Positions 62,417 through 64,000 of a stretch of DNA of 64,000 nt are shown here, piece after piece. The stretch comes from Tunturiibacter gelidiferens (GTDB lineage Bacteria > Acidobacteriota > Terriglobia > Terriglobales > Acidobacteriaceae). The notes beneath the pieces are model-generated. The model ran no database searches. It saw only the letters and a program-made list of their open reading frames with translations, and was not told the DNA's origin. Location: contig NZ_JACCCV010000001.1 in assembly GCF_013410115.1 (NCBI RefSeq), forward strand, positions 1,364,001 to 1,428,000, read 5' to 3'. The stretch's first letter is position 1. Each line of letters begins with the position of its first letter. Position numbers and translations under genes: made by a program.

Positions 62417-63328
62417 TTAGTTGGGGATCTGCGGCAGCAGCGGAGGAACACCACCATTGCGCGCATCGGCAACCGCGGTCTTCTGATTCCGCAGAGCATT
62501 CGCGTTCCGCACCAGGCTTATCACACGCGGATCTTTGCGATACTTCGCCAGCACCTCATCCGAATTCATCGATCCCAACACGTCGAATCCACCCTCACTG
62601 GAAAGCGTTAGGTAGCGAAGCATATTCTCTTCGTCGCCGCGATGAGCATAGAGCCTCGCTATCTCGAAGCAGTAGTGCGCATGATCTGCCGGCGAAAGCA
62701 TGTGAGCCTCTATTCCGCTCGCTCCGTGGTGTTGCATCATGTCCGGATCCAGTGTCAGCGCGATATCGAACTGTCGACGCGCCTTCTCGAAGTCCTTTTC
62801 TTCAAAGTAAGCTGTTCCAAGGTTGGAGTGATAGATCGCGGACTTCTTGTCCAGCTTGATCGCTTTGCTGTAGTCGGAGACAGCGTTCCCGTAGCGCCCT
62901 TCCACATATTCGGCCGCCCCAAGGTTGTTCCATCCCTGTGCGTTCTTCTTCTGCAGGTGAACCACTCGCAGAAAATAAGTCCGCGCAACCTCAATATGCC
63001 TCAGATCAAGCTCTGTGACCCCCATTCGAATCAACAGCTCCTGTTCCGGACCGCCGCGCTGCAGAGCATAGCCGTAATAAACCAGGGCATCTTCCGGAAA
63101 ACGCCGCGCGCGCAGAACGTCGCCAGCTATCTCCAGTTTTTGCGGGCTCGCAGTCGCCGGATCAGGGAGATGCGGCTCGATCGCGAACCAGTCTGCGCTT
63201 TGATGTCGTAAATCGCGAGCCGCGTCGGGGGTAGCGGATGTCGAAAGCTTCTGCGACGTCAGGGGAGAGTTGGAAAGCACCAAACCGAGAACAGGGAGGA
63301 GAAGAGTCAAGCGAAGTTGCGGTCTCAT
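62417..63328 (-). CDS. Secreted TPR-repeat protein
   Basis: A 303-residue exported protein: signal peptide (about 1-22), then four to five tetratricopeptide repeats (about 75-215), the clearest being AQGWNNLGAAEYVEGRYGNAVSDYSKAIKLD and the repeat after it. The C-terminal third has further helices. It follows the VWA-type gene on the same strand (65-base gap), so the two may be co-transcribed. Likely a periplasmic scaffold; partner unknown. Confidence 0.82.
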   Translation of the reverse strand: MRPQLRLTLLLPVLGLVLSNSPLTSQKLSTSATPDAARDLRHQSADWFAIEPHLPDPATASPQKLEIAGDVLRARRFPEDALVYYGYALQRGGPEQELLIRMGVTELDLRHIEVARTYFLRVVHLQKKNAQGWNNLGAAEYVEGRYGNAVSDYSKAIKLDKKSAIYHSNLGTAYFEEKDFEKARRQFDIALTLDPDMMQHHGASGIEAHMLSPADHAHYCFEIARLYAHRGDEENMLRYLTLSSEGGFDVLGSMNSDEVLAKYRKDPRVISLVRNANALRNQKTAVADARNGGVPPLLPQIPN

Positions 63329-63393
63329 ACGAGGACCTCACTAATTCGCCATCATCATCGGCCTCGCATTTATCACTGTCAATAGCCACTTCG

Positions 63394-64000
63394 CTAGGGT
63401 TTCATAGGACCACCAGAGGTAACCGGCGCGCCGGCAGCGCCTGCAGGAGCCACAACCGGCGCGGCTCCCGGCTCTACCCTCATCGCCATCCGGGGAAAAC
63501 TGAAGCTTCCACCGGCATCATCGATCACGTTCACCTGGCATACATAGGTCCCAGGTTTCAGTGGCGTTAGCGGCACATCGAACTGGAACGCCACGGCGCC
63601 CCGCTCGGGAATGTTGACCGCTTTGGCCTCAACTAGCGGCGTTTCATACACTTTCACGCCCCCAATCAGAAATTCGATGCTGGTCAGCACCCTTACCGGT
63701 CCGCCCTCCCTCCGCGTCAAACCCAGAGAACTCGCAGGTTCGGGCGAACCCTTCTCCTTCGCCGGGTCATACACCTCGTACAGAAAGTAGAGATGCTGAT
63801 CCTGCCGGAACACATGAGGCACATTCGGAATCCACTCCACTCCGTCCCGTACCAAAGGGCTCGCGGCTTTTTTGGCGGCGTTAGGCACCCGCTGGCTCGA
63901 CAGCACAATCGAGCTCAGCTTCAGCGGAATCTTCTTCAGATCCGGCACCTGCAGGTCGGTCTCGAAGCTTCCCATCGCTCCCGTCTGGTTCTCCCGCACC
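63394..64000 (-). CDS. C-terminal part of a VWFA-related acidobacterial-type protein (cut by window edge)
   Basis: The last 201 codons of a longer gene whose start lies beyond the right edge. The fragment starts RENQTGAMGSFETDLQVPDL and has beta-sandwich-like segments, then ends in a Pro/Ala/Gly-rich tail. This style matches the C-terminal region of large secreted VWFA-related proteins that are common in acidobacteria; the VWA domain itself is outside the window, so the call is tentative. Confidence 0.6.
   Translation of the reverse strand, partial: VRENQTGAMGSFETDLQVPDLKKIPLKLSSIVLSSQRVPNAAKKAASPLVRDGVEWIPNVPHVFRQDQHLYFLYEVYDPAKEKGSPEPASSLGLTRREGGPVRVLTSIEFLIGGVKVYETPLVEAKAVNIPERGAVAFQFDVPLTPLKPGTYVCQVNVIDDAGGSFSFPRMAMRVEPGAAPVVAPAGAAGAPVTSGGPMKP

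Overview
The window looks like part of an Acidobacteriota chromosome (Terriglobia/Acidobacteriaceae, in the style of Granulicella, Edaphobacter or Terriglobus). This is inferred from the gene families, not from a marker gene: a PEP-CTERM/exosortase exopolysaccharide locus, a protein ending like VWFA-related acidobacterial proteins at the right edge, a DUF5522-type mini-protein, giant putative-Ig (He_PIG) proteins and moderately high GC. No rRNA, tRNA, CRISPR array, integrase or transposase was seen.

Layout. (1) 0.2-4.6 kb, minus strand: SpoIIE-type phosphatase, acyl carrier protein, a decayed FAD-oxidoreductase remnant, a type III polyketide synthase and a secreted TPR protein. (2) 5.1-11.8 kb: one PEP-CTERM protein, a nucleotide-sugar epimerase and a UDP-sugar dehydrogenase (precursor supply), two glycosyltransferases and an FkbM methyltransferase. 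(3) 11.9-23.5 kb, minus strand: three paralogous secreted, cysteine-rich beta-helix proteins carrying 0, 17 and 2 N-terminal He_PIG domains. (4) 24-38.8 kb: polysaccharide assembly. A tightly overlapping operon (hexapeptide acyltransferase, FkbH, ACP, VOC, deacetylase, two GT4) is followed by further glycosyltransferases, a Wzx flippase and a Wzy-like polymerase. (5) 38.8-54.2 kb: the exosortase/EPS core: PrsT-like TPR lipoprotein, EpsI and exosortase on the minus strand; Wza-type export protein, a beta-barrel, GumC/Wzz, an XrtA-type ATPase, CpsD-like kinase and priming glycosyltransferase on the plus strand. Two sigma-54 activators, a small domain protein and a cupin follow. (6) 54.4-64 kb: accessory and metabolic genes: alginate-export-like porin, frameshifted oxalate decarboxylase, IlvE, MarC, EgtB, a GH1 protein lacking its acid/base glutamate, DUF5522, a TPR protein and the end of a VWA-type protein.

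How it works together (inference). UDP-sugars are made at 6-8 kb. The priming transferase and the many glycosyltransferases build lipid-linked units, Wzx flips them, Wzy polymerises them, GumC/ATPase/kinase set chain length and the Wza-like protein and barrel export them. Exosortase processes PEP-CTERM proteins. The FkbH-ACP operon may supply a glyceryl-type decoration. Near-consensus sigma-54 promoters (GG-N10-GC) face outward from the exosortase/EPS divergent region and one lies before the PEP-CTERM gene, so the two sigma-54 activators at 50-53 kb are the obvious regulators. One has no receiver; the other has a receiver whose phospho-acceptor Asp is Ala. A structured repeat of about 100 bp occurs twice in inverted orientation, each time in a gap between convergent stop codons, bracketing 8.7-50.2 kb.
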